DNA of 64,000 nt from an uncultured Clostridia bacterium (GCA_949282385.1 CASDOP010000001.1:333639-397638); one strand, 5' to 3'. Shown: positions 9,347-18,586, numbered from the stretch's first letter. The notes: generated from the letters alone by a model not told the origin. Numbers and translations: made by a program.

Positions 9347-9371
9347 AAAGCCACAGACGCGCTGTGGCTTT
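9347..9371 (-). terminator. Terminator/attenuator after prs
   Basis: AAAGCCACAG, 5-base loop, CTGTGGCTTT, followed on the minus strand by GTTTTT. It lies between prs and pth, so it probably attenuates read-through into pth and mfd. Confidence 0.75.
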
Positions 9372-9387
9372 TGTACTGCGTTGAATT

Positions 9388-10335
9388 TTAGTCGTAAATC
9401 TTGGACATAGGTTTGTCCATGTAAACGTTTTCGATTGCCGAAGCAAAGATGTTTGCCGTCGAAATCATTCTGAATATGGGAAGTCTCTTTTCCTCGGGAA
9501 TGTTGATAGTATCGAGAATGGCAAGTTCGGAAATGGGCGAAGACGCAAGTCTTTCGATTGCGGGACCGGAAAGAACGCCGTGCGAGCAGCAAGCGTAAAT
9601 TTCTTTCGCTCCTGCCTCTTTGAGAGCCTTGGCGCCCTGAACAATGGTGCCTGCGGTGTCTATCATGTCGTCGACCATGAGGCAATTTTTGCCTTCGACG
9701 TCGCCGATGATATTCATAACTTCCATGACGTTAGCCTTGGGACGGCGCTTATCGATGATTGCCATCTTTACATCCATGCGAGCGGCAACCTTTCTTGCCC
9801 TGGCAACCGAACCGATGTCTGGCGATACGACGACGAAATTTTCGTCCGTCTTGGGTTTGAAATAGTTGTAGAGTGTGGGACCGCCTACGAGATTATCGAG
9901 GGGAATATCGAAAAAGCCCTGTATCTGAAGGCAATGCAAGTCCATAGTGAGCACTCTGTCCGCGCCTGCCGAAGTGAGAAGGTTTGCAACGAGTTTTGCG
10001 GTTATGGGCTCGCGCGAGCGAGCCTTTCTGTCCTGACGGGCATAACCGAAATAGGGAATAACTGCGGTAATTCTGCCTGCAGACGCTCTCTTTGCCGCAT
10101 CGATCATGATGAGCAGTTCCATCAGGTTGGTGTTTACCGGCGCAGACGTAGACTGAACGAGGAAGACGTCCTTGCCGCGGATGGATTCGTCGTAGCGCAC
10201 GTAAATTTCGCCGTCGGAAAAGTGGGTGAGTTCCATCTCTCCGAGCGTGGTGTTGAGCTTGGACGCAATCGCCTCCGCCAACGGTCTGTTTGAGTTACCG
10301 GAAAAAATTTTGATTTCGCTGCCGTGATTTATCAT
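9388..10335 (-). CDS. prs: Ribose-phosphate pyrophosphokinase
   Basis: 315 residues. Makes PRPP from ribose 5-phosphate and ATP for nucleotide, histidine and NAD synthesis. Visible signatures: [14 protein letters not shown] near the N-terminus, [20 protein letters not shown], the catalytic region [13 protein letters not shown], metal/PRPP motif [13 protein letters not shown], and the PRPP loop [18 protein letters not shown]. Normal length for class I bacterial enzymes. It has a strong GGAGG site and stands at the head of prs-pth-mfd. The 176-base gap upstream of it (10336-10511) holds its leader, with no other gene. Confidence 0.97.
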   Translation of the reverse strand: MINHGSEIKIFSGNSNRPLAEAIASKLNTTLGEMELTHFSDGEIYVRYDESIRGKDVFLVQSTSAPVNTNLMELLIMIDAAKRASAGRITAVIPYFGYARQDRKARSREPITAKLVANLLTSAGADRVLTMDLHCLQIQGFFDIPLDNLVGGPTLYNYFKPKTDENFVVVSPDIGSVARARKVAARMDVKMAIIDKRRPKANVMEVMNIIGDVEGKNCLMVDDMIDTAGTIVQGAKALKEAGAKEIYACCSHGVLSGPAIERLASSPISELAILDTINIPEEKRLPIFRMISTANIFASAIENVYMDKPMSKIYD

Positions 10336-10511
10336 TGAAGTTTTATTGCCTCCGATTTCTGCTTTCGTTATATCGGCTTTTCGCCTTTTTTTACGCGTCG
10401 GCTTTTCCGCCTCCGCGATAACGGTCTTTTTCCTTGCAAGATTATTTTATAATTTATGACGGGCAAAGTCAACACTAAATGAGGAAAATTACATTTATAT
10501 TTAAAATGTTT

Positions 10512-10976
10512 TTAATTTTCCTTTTTGCGTTTCTCCCGCTCTCTCATGGACGAAAAAAAGTCGGAAAGGATTTTTTTGCACTCTTCCTGCATAATTCCGC
10601 CCTCAACCTCTATTTTATGGTTCAAAAGATTGGCTTCGGCAATCTCTTTCGTAAGAGAACGCCCCTTATCTTCGTACGCGCCGAAATAAATCTTTTTTAT
10701 GCGCGCGTTGAGCGCCGCGCCCATGCACATGGGGCAGGGTTCGAGCGTTACGTACAGCTCGCATTCGGGAATGCGCCAGCTTTTAAGTTTTTTGCACGCC
10801 TTTTCTATCGCCTCGACTTCCGCGTGCGCCGTGGCAATCTGTCTGCCCGTGCGCCTGTTGTGTCCGCGGGAAATGACCTTGCCGTCGAGCACGACGACTG
10901 CGCCTATAGGCACTTCGCCCTCTTCAAATGCTTTCTGCGCGCACTTGAGCGCGCTTACCATAAACTTATTTTTCAT
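10512..10976 (-). CDS. tadA: tRNA adenosine(34) deaminase TadA
   Basis: 154 residues from the ATG at 10976. Converts A34 to inosine in the wobble position of tRNA-Arg(ACG). The zinc-binding deaminase motifs are HAEVEA (catalytic His and Glu) and TLEPCPMCMGAA (two cysteines). A TTG at 10985 in frame would add three residues; the ATG fits the family start better. The ATG overlaps the end of the M14 peptidase gene by 11 bases, so the two are translationally coupled and no separate ribosome-binding site is evident. Confidence 0.93.
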   Translation of the reverse strand: MKNKFMVSALKCAQKAFEEGEVPIGAVVVLDGKVISRGHNRRTGRQIATAHAEVEAIEKACKKLKSWRIPECELYVTLEPCPMCMGAALNARIKKIYFGAYEDKGRSLTKEIAEANLLNHKIEVEGGIMQEECKKILSDFFSSMREREKRKKEN

Positions 10977-11694
10977 ATCGTTCAAAAAAATATTTCAGCG
11001 CGCAAAAACAGCTTCTTAAATGGTACAACCTCTTTATGGGGTGTTTAAGTCTGTCTGAGCCGCACTCTATCGTATATGACGGTATGCCCAGCTTTTGTAT
11101 GCACCAGTCCTTGTATCCGCCAGCGCTTCCTCTTATTTTTACTGCGGGATAACCCGTAGCCCGAGAGAGAATTTCCGCCCCCTCTTTATCGCCCTTGCCG
11201 TCAAATTCCCAATAAATTTCTCCGCCCTTGGTATGAAAGGAAAAGGTTACGAACGGCGAAACTTTGCGCGTAAACGCGGCGAGCGCCGCACTCTCGCTCT
11301 CAGAAAAAGGCTTATCGCCTATACAGTTTTCGCTTCCGCGCTCCCTGACGTTTTTTACTCCGCTCCCCCAGTCTGCATCGAAATTGACGTTTAAATCCAC
11401 GCCGCGGGCATTGGCTTTCCACAGCGGCTGTCGGCTCTGGCTTATGACGGCGCCGTCGGGATTTGAAAGCGGTATTATCCAGCCGCCGCACGGCACGCCT
11501 TTTTTTATGTGCTTTATTGCAAGATGTGCGGTTATCCATTCCCTGCCGTGAATGGCGTAGACGGATATGAACTGTCTGCCGAACGGACTGCCGACATGAA
11601 AGGCAAATATCGCCCTGCCTTCGCCCGAATAGCCGATTATGCACTTCTTTTTTCTGTATCCGTCGTAAAAACGAGCAATTTTATCGTATATCAC
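10966..11694 (-). CDS. M14-family zinc carboxypeptidase, cytoplasmic form
   Basis: 242 residues. Metallocarboxypeptidase fold with zinc ligands in HGREW (His and Glu, about residues 49-52) and SFHTKG (His, about 153), the substrate-binding RGVDLNVNFD and the catalytic Glu in YTIECG near the C-terminus. No signal peptide, so it should act in the cytoplasm, for instance on peptidoglycan-derived or other peptides; the substrate is not determinable. It starts with GTG, with a TATAAT at 11700-11705 only five bases upstream and no Shine-Dalgarno site, although the -35 region is poor. It overlaps tadA. Confidence 0.85.
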   Translation of the reverse strand: MIYDKIARFYDGYRKKKCIIGYSGEGRAIFAFHVGSPFGRQFISVYAIHGREWITAHLAIKHIKKGVPCGGWIIPLSNPDGAVISQSRQPLWKANARGVDLNVNFDADWGSGVKNVRERGSENCIGDKPFSESESAALAAFTRKVSPFVTFSFHTKGGEIYWEFDGKGDKEGAEILSRATGYPAVKIRGSAGGYKDWCIQKLGIPSYTIECGSDRLKHPIKRLYHLRSCFCALKYFFERYEK

Positions 11695-11736
11695 ACGATA
11701 TTATATTATTTTGCTAACGGCGATATACGGCTCGGC

Positions 11737-11785
11737 TGCGATATACAATGCGACGATATGCGGTCAACATGCGATATACAATGCG
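11737..11785. repeat. Short direct repeats in the M14-rlmH gap
   Basis: TGCGATATACAATGCG occurs exactly at 11737-11752 and 11770-11785 (33-base period), with related GGCGATATACGG at 11719-11730 and partial CGATATGCGG copies between. They lie just upstream of the M14 gene promoter region in the 209-base gap 11695-11903, which has no gene. They may be a protein-binding site or a small slippage-derived array. Confidence 0.6.
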
Positions 11786-11903
11786 GCATAGGATATGTGC
11801 GCGGCTGTAATATGCGGCGAGAAAAAGGCGCAAAAGAAAATTTTATTTTATATGCCTGCCGAGGCTGGATTTATCCGGTATATGCCAAAGGCAATTTTTT
11901 AAT

Positions 11904-12341
11904 TTACTTGTGGTATTCCCCTCCGCCGTTTATCATGAACGAACGGTAAATCTGTTCGCAGAGTATCACCCTCATAAGCTGATGGGGGAAAGTCATGTCG
12001 GAAAAAGAAAGTTTAAAATCGCTTGCGTTTTTGACTTCGTCCGAAAGACCGCAGGAAGAACCGATTATAAACGTAATTTCCTGCCCCCTGTCGCACAGAC
12101 CGCGAACGGTATTTGCAAGTTCTGTGCTGGAAAGTTTTTTGCCCTCTATGCAGAGAGCTATTTTATAACCCGCCGCAGACGAGAGAATTGCTTTGCCCTC
12201 TTCAGAAAGATTTTTGCCTTCGGCAAGTTCCTTAACGGTAAATTTGCAGAAGCGCGAAAGCCTCTTTGCATATTCGGCAACCGCCTGACGGTAAAATTCT
12301 TCCTTTATTTTGCCTACGCAGACAACGTTTACCTTTATCAT
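11904..12341 (-). CDS. rlmH: 23S rRNA pseudouridine(1915)-N3 methyltransferase
   Basis: 145 residues from the ATG at 12341; the open frame upstream belongs to the overlapping CPBP gene. SPOUT-class methyltransferase acting on helix 69 of 23S rRNA in assembled 70S ribosomes. The sequence begins KVNVVCVGKIKEEFYRQAVAE and contains the knot region ITFIIGSSCGLSDEV and the C-terminal hallmark PHQLMRVILCEQIYRSFMI. Length equals the family norm of about 155. The start overlaps the CPBP stop by four bases. Confidence 0.95.
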   Translation of the reverse strand: MIKVNVVCVGKIKEEFYRQAVAEYAKRLSRFCKFTVKELAEGKNLSEEGKAILSSAAGYKIALCIEGKKLSSTELANTVRGLCDRGQEITFIIGSSCGLSDEVKNASDFKLSFSDMTFPHQLMRVILCEQIYRSFMINGGGEYHK

Positions 12342-13249
12342 AAGCCAAAAAGTCCCAGTATCCAGATGAGCGCCATGACGAAAATTCCCGCAAAGCCCCA
12401 GACGAAAAAGCCCTTTACCTCCTCTTTGGTCTGCTCCTTTTCGGTGCGGACGAGCGGCTTTTTGTCGAGCAAGAGCCATACCACCGCCCCGACGAGGCAG
12501 AGAGCGGATAAAACTATTATCAGAATTTCCGCCCAGAGCGCGATATTAAGTCCGCCCGCGTCCGTAGTGAGGTTGAATGCCGTGAACGCTAAAATTACGG
12601 CGTTGTTGAGAAAATGCACGATTACGGCGGGTATTACAGAACCCGAACGGGCGGTTAAGAGCGCGAAAAGGCAACCGCATATGAACTGGTATATAGTCTG
12701 CTCCACCGAACCGTGATAGAGCGCGAAGATAAATCCCGTCAGAAGCACCGCCCTTACCGTTCCTGCTCCCGACTGCGCGTTGTGAAAGGCTATGCCGCGG
12801 AAAACAAACTCCTCTGCAAGCGCGGGAATGACCGCTATTACGACGATTGCGCCGAAAAGTCCCCAGCCTTCGAGCGAGGGAAGCGAACTTTCGCGCGGTG
12901 TATAGCCGCACAGCTCGAGAAGGGAAATAAGCGCGCCGTTCAGATAGCTCAAAGAAAAAAGCAGACCGAAAATGAGCAAAAGGGCGATGAGGTAATATTT
13001 TGCTCCGCACTTTGCGGGCGCAACCTGCTTAATGCTCATTTTGCCCTGATAAAGACAAAATGCCGAGGCGCAGACTATGGCTATCGGCGAGCAGAGATAG
13101 TTGACGTAAAGCACGCCGTCCCCCGTCGCGCCCGAGGCGGAAATTATTAAGGATATTATCAGGCTGACGACGACGTAAAACGCCACCGTTACTGAAAAAG
13201 TCATGCCCGCCTTGCTTGCGTTCAGATTATCACCGAGCTTCAAATTCAT
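12338..13249 (-). CDS. CPBP-family intramembrane protease
   Basis: 303 residues from the ATG at 13249. Polytopic membrane protein with the Abi/CPBP (type II CAAX-prenyl endopeptidase-like) motifs: PALAEEFVFRG (glutamate pair and Arg), FALYHGS and VHFLNNAVI (histidines), all in predicted membrane helices. Such proteins may be metalloproteases acting on membrane substrates; the target here is unknown. An ATG 18 bases upstream (13267) was rejected because it precedes the -10 box, which lies at 13256-13261 and would give a leaderless transcript starting at 13249. Coupled to rlmH. Confidence 0.85.
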   Translation of the reverse strand: MNLKLGDNLNASKAGMTFSVTVAFYVVVSLIISLIISASGATGDGVLYVNYLCSPIAIVCASAFCLYQGKMSIKQVAPAKCGAKYYLIALLLIFGLLFSLSYLNGALISLLELCGYTPRESSLPSLEGWGLFGAIVVIAVIPALAEEFVFRGIAFHNAQSGAGTVRAVLLTGFIFALYHGSVEQTIYQFICGCLFALLTARSGSVIPAVIVHFLNNAVILAFTAFNLTTDAGGLNIALWAEILIIVLSALCLVGAVVWLLLDKKPLVRTEKEQTKEEVKGFFVWGFAGIFVMALIWILGLFGL

Positions 13250-13255
13250 GCGATA

Positions 13256-13284
13256 ATTATACAGCATTTTTGATATTTAGTAAA
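13256..13284 (-). promoter_or_regulatory. Promoter of the CPBP gene, apparently leaderless
   Basis: Minus strand TTTACT (13284-13279), 17 bases, TATAAT (13261-13256), then 6 bases to the ATG at 13249. No Shine-Dalgarno site fits in the remaining space. Its -35 box is 8 bases from the -35 box of the divergent fumarase promoter. Confidence 0.65.
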
Positions 13285-13292
13285 TTAAATGT

Positions 13293-13321
13293 TTTACTTT
13301 TGAATTAAAAAGTAATAAAAT
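13293..13321 (+). promoter_or_regulatory. Promoter of the fumarase operon, apparently leaderless
   Basis: TTTACT (13293-13298), 17 bases, TAAAAT (13316-13321), then 7 bases to the ATG at 13329. There is no Shine-Dalgarno sequence, so transcription should start at or within a base or two of the start codon. Confidence 0.65.
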
Positions 13322-13328
13322 TTTACTT

Positions 13329-14168
13329 ATGAGAACGGTCGATACGAAAGAGATTGAAGAAAAGATTTATAACATGGCTCTCGAAGCGGGCGTTTCGCTG
13401 ACGGACAGTTGCAAAAAGGCGCTTTCCGCGGCGAGCGAAAGCGAAACCAGACCTGCCGCAAAATTTGCCCTTGACACCCTTATAGAAAATTATAAGGTTG
13501 CCGAGAGCAGAAAAATGCCCGTCTGCCAGGATACGGGCATGGCGGTCGTCATTTTAGAGATAGGTCAGGACGTAAAGCTTGAGGGCAAGTGGCTCGAAAC
13601 CGCCGTAAACGACGGCATCAGGCGCGCATACCAGGACGGTTATTTCCGCAAATCGGTGTGCGACCCCATAACGAGAGTAAACACGGGCGACAACACGCCC
13701 GCAGTAATACATACGCGCATAGTCGAAGGCGACAAAATCAACATTACATACATGCCAAAGGGTTTCGGAAGCGAGAACATGAGCAGAGTTTTCATGCTTA
13801 AGCCCGCCCAGGGCGTTGAGGGAATAATCGACGCGATTGTTACGACTGTGAAGGAAGCGGGTTCCCGCCCCTGTCCTCCCGTTTATGTGGGAGTGGGCAT
13901 AGGCGGAAGTTTCGATACCTGTACATTCCTTGCAAAAACCGCCATAGCGCGCGACCCTGGTACGCACAACGCACGCCCCGACATAGCAGACATCGAGCGC
14001 CGCGCTACCGAAAGGATAAACGCGCTCGGCATCGGGTGCCAGGGTTTCCACGGCGATACGACGACGCTCGGCGTGAGCTGCGAATGGGCACCCACGCACA
14101 TTGCAGGTCTGCCAGTAGCTATTAATATTCAATGCCACTGCATACGCTGCCGCAAGGAGGTGCTGTAA
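13329..14168 (+). CDS. fumA: Class I fumarate hydratase, alpha subunit
   Basis: 279 residues. With the beta subunit downstream it forms the oxygen-sensitive [4Fe-4S] fumarase that interconverts fumarate and malate. Cysteines expected to hold the cluster lie in VCQDTGMAV (about residue 60), SCEWAP and the C-terminal QCHCIRC region. The family phrases MPKGFGSENMS and GVGIGGSFDTCTFLAK are clear. The split two-gene form is common in anaerobes. A tartrate dehydratase (TtdA) is the main alternative and cannot be excluded by eye. The start overlaps nothing and lacks a ribosome-binding site (see the promoter at 13293). Confidence 0.9.
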   Translation: MRTVDTKEIEEKIYNMALEAGVSLTDSCKKALSAASESETRPAAKFALDTLIENYKVAESRKMPVCQDTGMAVVILEIGQDVKLEGKWLETAVNDGIRRAYQDGYFRKSVCDPITRVNTGDNTPAVIHTRIVEGDKINITYMPKGFGSENMSRVFMLKPAQGVEGIIDAIVTTVKEAGSRPCPPVYVGVGIGGSFDTCTFLAKTAIARDPGTHNARPDIADIERRATERINALGIGCQGFHGDTTTLGVSCEWAPTHIAGLPVAINIQCHCIRCRKEVL

Positions 14169-14689
14169 TGAAAAGACTTACTCTCCCTCTGTCCGAAAAT
14201 GACGTAAAAGAACTTAAAGCGGGCGACAGCGTGCTGCTTACGGGCGTAATTTTAACTGCTCGCGACTGCGCGCACAAGCGCATGAAAGAAATTACTCAAA
14301 GGGGCGAAAAGCTGCCCTTCGACATTAAGGACGCATACATCTACTATGCAGGTCCCTGCCCCGCGAAGCCCGGCATGGCGAGCGGAAGCTGCGGTCCCAC
14401 CACTTCTTCGAGAATGGACGTTTATGCCCCCGACCTCCTCGACAGCGGTCTGGGAGGAATGATAGGCAAGGGCGAAATGAGCAACGAGGTGCGTCAGGCG
14501 ATAAAGCGCAACACGCGCGTTTACTTTGCGGCGATAGGCGGCGCGGGCGCGCTGTATGCCGACTGCATTAAAAAAAGTCAATGCATAGCCTTCCCCGACC
14601 TGCTTTCCGAGGCGGTTTACAGACTCGAAGTCGTAGATTTCCCCGCCGTAGTCGCGTTCGACTGCTACGGTGCTTCGATTTACGACTGA
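14168..14689 (+). CDS. fumB: Class I fumarate hydratase, beta subunit
   Basis: 173 residues from the ATG at 14168, which shares one base with the alpha-subunit stop (TAATG); an in-frame ATG at 14132 inside the alpha gene is rejected. The AAGGAGG at 14154-14160 serves as ribosome-binding site. The C-terminal-domain signature YAGPCPAKPGMASGSCGPTT and DSGLGGMIGKGEMS mark the fumarase C-terminal swivel domain. It completes the active site of the alpha subunit. Length is typical for the separate beta chain. Confidence 0.92.
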   Translation: MKRLTLPLSENDVKELKAGDSVLLTGVILTARDCAHKRMKEITQRGEKLPFDIKDAYIYYAGPCPAKPGMASGSCGPTTSSRMDVYAPDLLDSGLGGMIGKGEMSNEVRQAIKRNTRVYFAAIGGAGALYADCIKKSQCIAFPDLLSEAVYRLEVVDFPAVVAFDCYGASIYD

Positions 14690-14696
14690 TTTTTGG

Positions 14697-14725
14697 TTGA
14701 CACAGATAAAAATTGAATGTATAAT
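14697..14725 (+). promoter_or_regulatory. Consensus sigma-A promoter of the pheST leader
   Basis: TTGACA (14697-14702), exactly 17 bases, TATAAT (14720-14725). This is a perfect consensus vegetative promoter starting 7 bases after the fumarase beta stop; its strength is balanced by the T-box attenuator that follows. Confidence 0.9.
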
Positions 14726-14734
14726 TGCAATAAC

Positions 14735-14985
14735 GGCTTTGACCGGGACAGACGTGAGCGAAAAACGGCTATCAGAGAGGGCAGTTCAGCGGCTGAAAGA
14801 CCGCCCGAGGCGTTGCACACGGTATTCACCCGCGAGTCGGACGCATGAAATCTTTTTGAGTGTAATGCGCCCCGTTCCCTTGCGTAAAAAGGAAAATTGA
14901 GACGGCTATTCGCCGTGAAATCGGGTGGTACCGAGAAAAGGAAAAACTTTCTCCCCGTGTCGCAGGACACGGGGCTATTTTTATA
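14735..14985 (+). promoter_or_regulatory. T-box riboswitch, phenylalanine-specific
   Basis: Leader of pheST. The invariant T-box GGGTGGTACCG is at 14923-14933. A TTC triplet at 14825-14827 in the stem I region is the probable specifier, matching tRNA-Phe and the downstream gene. Uncharged tRNA-Phe is expected to pair with the T-box and stabilise the antiterminator against the terminator at 14953-14974. The frame that runs through this leader into pheS is not coding. Confidence 0.93.
14953..14980 (+). terminator. T-box attenuator terminator
   Basis: CCCCGTGTC, loop GCAG, GACACGGGG, followed by CTATTTTT. It lies directly after the T-box sequence and is the OFF state of the switch. Confidence 0.9.
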
Positions 14986-15001
14986 TAAAAGAGAGGATGA
15001 C

Positions 15002-16027
15002 ATGATACAGGACAAAATTGACCAGCTCAAAGAAAAAATCGACAAAACCGTCGCCGACATCAAGTCAAGCAAGACGCTTACAGAAATAAAAATGGCGTTT
15101 CTTGGCAAGCACGGCGAAATTTCCGAGCTTATGAAGAACATGCGCGAAGTTCCCCCCGAACAGCGCCCCGAGGTAGGAAAAATTATTAACGCCCTCCGCG
15201 ACTGGGCGAACGCGCGCTTCGACGAAATCGAAGCCAACGTAAAAAAGAACGAACTCGACGAACTTTACAAGGCTGAAAAAATAGACGTAACCATGCCCGG
15301 AGTAAAGCACGAAACGGGCGCGTTCCATCCCAACACTCTGGTAAGAAAGGAACTTATCGAAACTTTCTCGGGCATGGGATTTGAAATTTTCGAAGGTCCG
15401 GAAATCGAAAACGACTATTACAATTTCACGGCGCTAAACACGCCCAAGGACCACCCTGCAAGGGATATGCAGGATACCTTTTATATAACCGACGAACTGC
15501 TGCTGCGCACCCAGACTTCGGCGGGACAGATAAGGGTTATGGAAAACAAGAAACCTCCCATCAAAATCCTTTCGCCCGGCAAAGTTTACCGAAGCGACGA
15601 CGACGCGACGCACTCGCCCATGTTCTCGCAGATGGAAGGTCTAGTTGTGGACAAGGGCATTACTTTATGCGACCTTAAAGGCATGCTCGACGTGTTCGCC
15701 AAAAAAACTTTCGGCGAAAACGTTAAAACCCGCCTCCGCCCTTCCTACTTCCCCTTCACCGAACCTTCGGTTGAAGTTGACGTTAGCTGCTTTGAATGCG
15801 GCGGCAAGGGCTGCCGCCTCTGCAAAGGCACGGGCTGGATAGAAGTACTCGGCGCTGGCATGGTAAACAGGCACGTGCTCGAAGGCTGCGGCATTGACCC
15901 CGACGTTTACACGGGCTTTGCTTTCGGCATGGGCATAGAGAGAATTGCCATGCTCAAGTACGGCATTAACAACATGAAGCTGCTTTTCGAAAGCGACACG
16001 AGATTTTTAAAGCAGTTCAAAGATTGA
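15002..16027 (+). CDS. pheS: Phenylalanine--tRNA ligase, alpha subunit
   Basis: 341 residues from the ATG at 15002, preceded by AGAGGATG; the open frame extending back to 14897 runs through the T-box and is rejected. Class II synthetase catalytic subunit. N-terminal coiled-coil (residues about 1-85) binds tRNA. Class II motif 1 is near [19 protein letters not shown]. Motif 2 follows [22 protein letters not shown]. Motif 3 is [18 protein letters not shown]. It forms the alpha2-beta2 enzyme with PheT and is regulated by the T-box. Confidence 0.98.
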   Translation: MIQDKIDQLKEKIDKTVADIKSSKTLTEIKMAFLGKHGEISELMKNMREVPPEQRPEVGKIINALRDWANARFDEIEANVKKNELDELYKAEKIDVTMPGVKHETGAFHPNTLVRKELIETFSGMGFEIFEGPEIENDYYNFTALNTPKDHPARDMQDTFYITDELLLRTQTSAGQIRVMENKKPPIKILSPGKVYRSDDDATHSPMFSQMEGLVVDKGITLCDLKGMLDVFAKKTFGENVKTRLRPSYFPFTEPSVEVDVSCFECGGKGCRLCKGTGWIEVLGAGMVNRHVLEGCGIDPDVYTGFAFGMGIERIAMLKYGINNMKLLFESDTRFLKQFKD

Positions 16028-16037
16028 GGAGATTAAA

Positions 16038-18449
16038 ATGAAAGCACCTTTAAGTTGGCTCAGAGATTATGTTGATATAGACGTATCTGCCGAAGAACTG
16101 CAGAAAAAACTGTTCGGTTGCGGTTTCGAGGTGGAAGAACTCATTCAGGTAGGCAAAGATATTTCAGGCGTGGTCGTAGGCGAAGTTTTAAGCTGCGAAC
16201 CCGTAGAAGGCACTCATCTGCACGTATGCAACGTCGATTGCGGAAAACACGGAACTTTTCAGATTTGCTGCGGCGCAGACAACGTTGAAAAGGGCATAAA
16301 AGCCCCCGTAGCCCTCGTCGGCGCAACTGTATATGCGACCGAAAAAGACCACGTTACTATAAGCGGCGTAATGACAATCAAAAAAGGCAAGCTGCGCGGC
16401 ATAGAGTCGTTCGGCATGCTCTGCTCGGGCGTGGAAATAGGCGTCAACGGCGATATGTTCGACGGCGGCGACTACAACGGACTTTTAATTCTTCCCAACG
16501 AATGGAAGAACGGCGAGGACGTAAAACCCCTGCTCGGTCTGGACGATTACATCTTCGACATCGCAGTTACCGCAAACCGCCCCGACTGCCAGAGCATTTT
16601 AGGCATCGCACGCGAAGTGGCAGCCGTTCTCGGCAAACCGCTCAAAGAACCCGACTATTCGTATAAGGCAGCATGCACGGGCGAACCCGTAAAAGTGAGC
16701 GTTCTCGCGCCCGATATCTGCCCCAGATACATCGCGCACTACGTCAAGGATATTAAAATAGCTCCCTCTCCCCTCTGGATGAGGAAGAGACTTTCGCTCT
16801 GCGGACTGCGCTCTATAAATAACGTCGTGGACATCACCAACTTCGTTCTTCTCGAAATGGGACAGCCCATGCACGCATTCAATCTCGACGCTCTGAGCGG
16901 AAGAGAGATTGTCGTCCGCCGCGCAAAGGACGGCGAGGAAATAACCACTCTCGACGACAAAAAATTCAAGCTCAACAGCGAAAACCTCGTTATTTGCGAC
17001 GGCGACAAGCCCGCAGCTCTTGCGGGAATTATGGGCGGATTGAACAGCGAAATCGAAAACGACACCAAAGAGCTTTTATTTGAAGCGGCAAAATTCGCCC
17101 GCGACAGCATAAGAAAGACTTCGCGCTCGCTCGGTCAGCATTCCGATTCCTCCGCCATGTTTGAAAAGGGCGTTTGCGAATACACTACCGAAAAGGCGAT
17201 GGACAGAGCGCTCAACCTCATTCAGACGCTCGGCTGCGGCACTATAACCGACGTTCGCACGGACGTTAAGACGGAATTTTCGCACGACGGCGCAAAGCAA
17301 ATGGTTGTAAGCGTGGGCAAAATCAACGCGCTCCTCGGTATTACCGTTCCCACGGACGTTATGTTCGATATTCTCAAAAGGCTCGGCTTCGGCGTTTGCG
17401 TAAAAGGCGACGAAATGACGCTTGAAGTTCCTCCCTACCGCGAGGATGTGGACGGTTATCCCGACATAGCCGAAGAAGTTATAAGAATGTACGGCTACGA
17501 ACACATTGAGGGAACGTTTATGCCCTCTGCATCTGTTACAAACGGCGGATACAACGACGAGCAGAAAGCAGAAAACGCGTTGAAGCGCGTACTTGTAGAT
17601 CAGGGACTTTACGAAATTTCTACCTACTCGTTCTATTCGGAAAAGGACCTCGACACGCTTCGCTTCCCCCAGGACGCGCCAGAAAGAAAGTTCATTAAGA
17701 TAAAGAACCCCATAGGCGAGGACCTCTCGGTTATGCGCACCACGCTCGCACCCTCCATGCTGTCCGCGGCGGTAAGAAACCTTAAGCGCGGCAACCTCGA
17801 CGGAAAGTTGTTTGAAATAGCTAACGTATATATTCCCGAAAGTCTGCCCCTTACAAACTTCCCCGAAGAACAAAAGAGGCTGTGCATAGGCATGTTCGGC
17901 AACTGCACTTTCTATGACCTTAAGGGTACTATTGAATGCGTTGCCGAGAGCATTAACGCAAAGTTTGAATTCGTTCCCGCGACAAAGCCCTTCCTCCACC
18001 CGGGAATTTGCGCAGAAATTCTGTGCGGTGAAAAAGTTATAGGTTATGCGGGAAGACTTGACCCTGCAATTTCCGACGAACTCGCGCTCGAAAGAAAAGT
18101 GTTCATTGCCGAACTCGATTATTCGGCGGTTATGGCTTGCGCAAATCCTTTCAGGTACAAACCTTTGCCCAAGTTCCCCGAAGTTTCGCGCGACCTCGCA
18201 CTCGTAGCCGATATGGACGTTACGTGCGGTCAGATCGAAAAGCATATTTATGCCGCATGCAAGTATGTTACCGACGTAAAACTCTTTGATATTTATGTTG
18301 GCGCACAGATAGGCGAGGGCAAAAAGAGCATGGCTTTTACGGTTACGTTCACACCCGCCGACGAGGCGATAACGCCCGAAAAGTGCGACGGTTACGTAAA
18401 GAAGATTTTAGGCAACCTTTCGCACAACCTCAACATCGTTTTGAGATAA
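16038..18449 (+). CDS. pheT: Phenylalanine--tRNA ligase, beta subunit
   Basis: 803 residues, full length. Domains in order: OB-fold tRNA-binding domain (about 40-155), B3/B4 editing region (about 210-400) that hydrolyses Tyr-tRNA-Phe, B5 domain (about 405-480), the catalytic-like core without activity, and the C-terminal ferredoxin-fold anticodon-binding domain (LPKFPEVSRDLALVADMDV onward). It starts 10 bases after pheS with an AGGAG ribosome-binding site. A strong terminator follows at 18468. Confidence 0.98.
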   Translation: MKAPLSWLRDYVDIDVSAEELQKKLFGCGFEVEELIQVGKDISGVVVGEVLSCEPVEGTHLHVCNVDCGKHGTFQICCGADNVEKGIKAPVALVGATVYATEKDHVTISGVMTIKKGKLRGIESFGMLCSGVEIGVNGDMFDGGDYNGLLILPNEWKNGEDVKPLLGLDDYIFDIAVTANRPDCQSILGIAREVAAVLGKPLKEPDYSYKAACTGEPVKVSVLAPDICPRYIAHYVKDIKIAPSPLWMRKRLSLCGLRSINNVVDITNFVLLEMGQPMHAFNLDALSGREIVVRRAKDGEEITTLDDKKFKLNSENLVICDGDKPAALAGIMGGLNSEIENDTKELLFEAAKFARDSIRKTSRSLGQHSDSSAMFEKGVCEYTTEKAMDRALNLIQTLGCGTITDVRTDVKTEFSHDGAKQMVVSVGKINALLGITVPTDVMFDILKRLGFGVCVKGDEMTLEVPPYREDVDGYPDIAEEVIRMYGYEHIEGTFMPSASVTNGGYNDEQKAENALKRVLVDQGLYEISTYSFYSEKDLDTLRFPQDAPERKFIKIKNPIGEDLSVMRTTLAPSMLSAAVRNLKRGNLDGKLFEIANVYIPESLPLTNFPEEQKRLCIGMFGNCTFYDLKGTIECVAESINAKFEFVPATKPFLHPGICAEILCGEKVIGYAGRLDPAISDELALERKVFIAELDYSAVMACANPFRYKPLPKFPEVSRDLALVADMDVTCGQIEKHIYAACKYVTDVKLFDIYVGAQIGEGKKSMAFTVTFTPADEAITPEKCDGYVKKILGNLSHNLNIVLR

Positions 18450-18467
18450 ATTTAAAATATAATTGTT

Positions 18468-18505
18468 GCGCGCCCGCGGCTTGAGCCGCGGGCGCGCTTT
18501 TTCTA
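18468..18505 (+). terminator. Terminator of pheST
   Basis: 13-bp perfect G+C-rich stem (arms 18468-18480 and 18485-18497), loop TTGA, then TTTTTC. A classical rho-independent terminator 18 bases after the pheT stop. Confidence 0.93.
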
Positions 18506-18586
18506 TATTTCTTTTATTTTGTCTTGAAAGCGAGGATTCATCCCCTTTATCTAATGCGCATTAAGTTTGCAAAGAGCCGAATCTTT

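Noticed and set aside
9328..9354. Upstream GTG start for pth
   Set aside because: The codon is inside the prs terminator stem and adds residues ahead of the conserved start of the protein.
14897..15001. In-frame N-terminal extension of pheS
   Set aside because: It passes through the T-box and its terminator; the family start and the ribosome-binding site fit the ATG at 15002.
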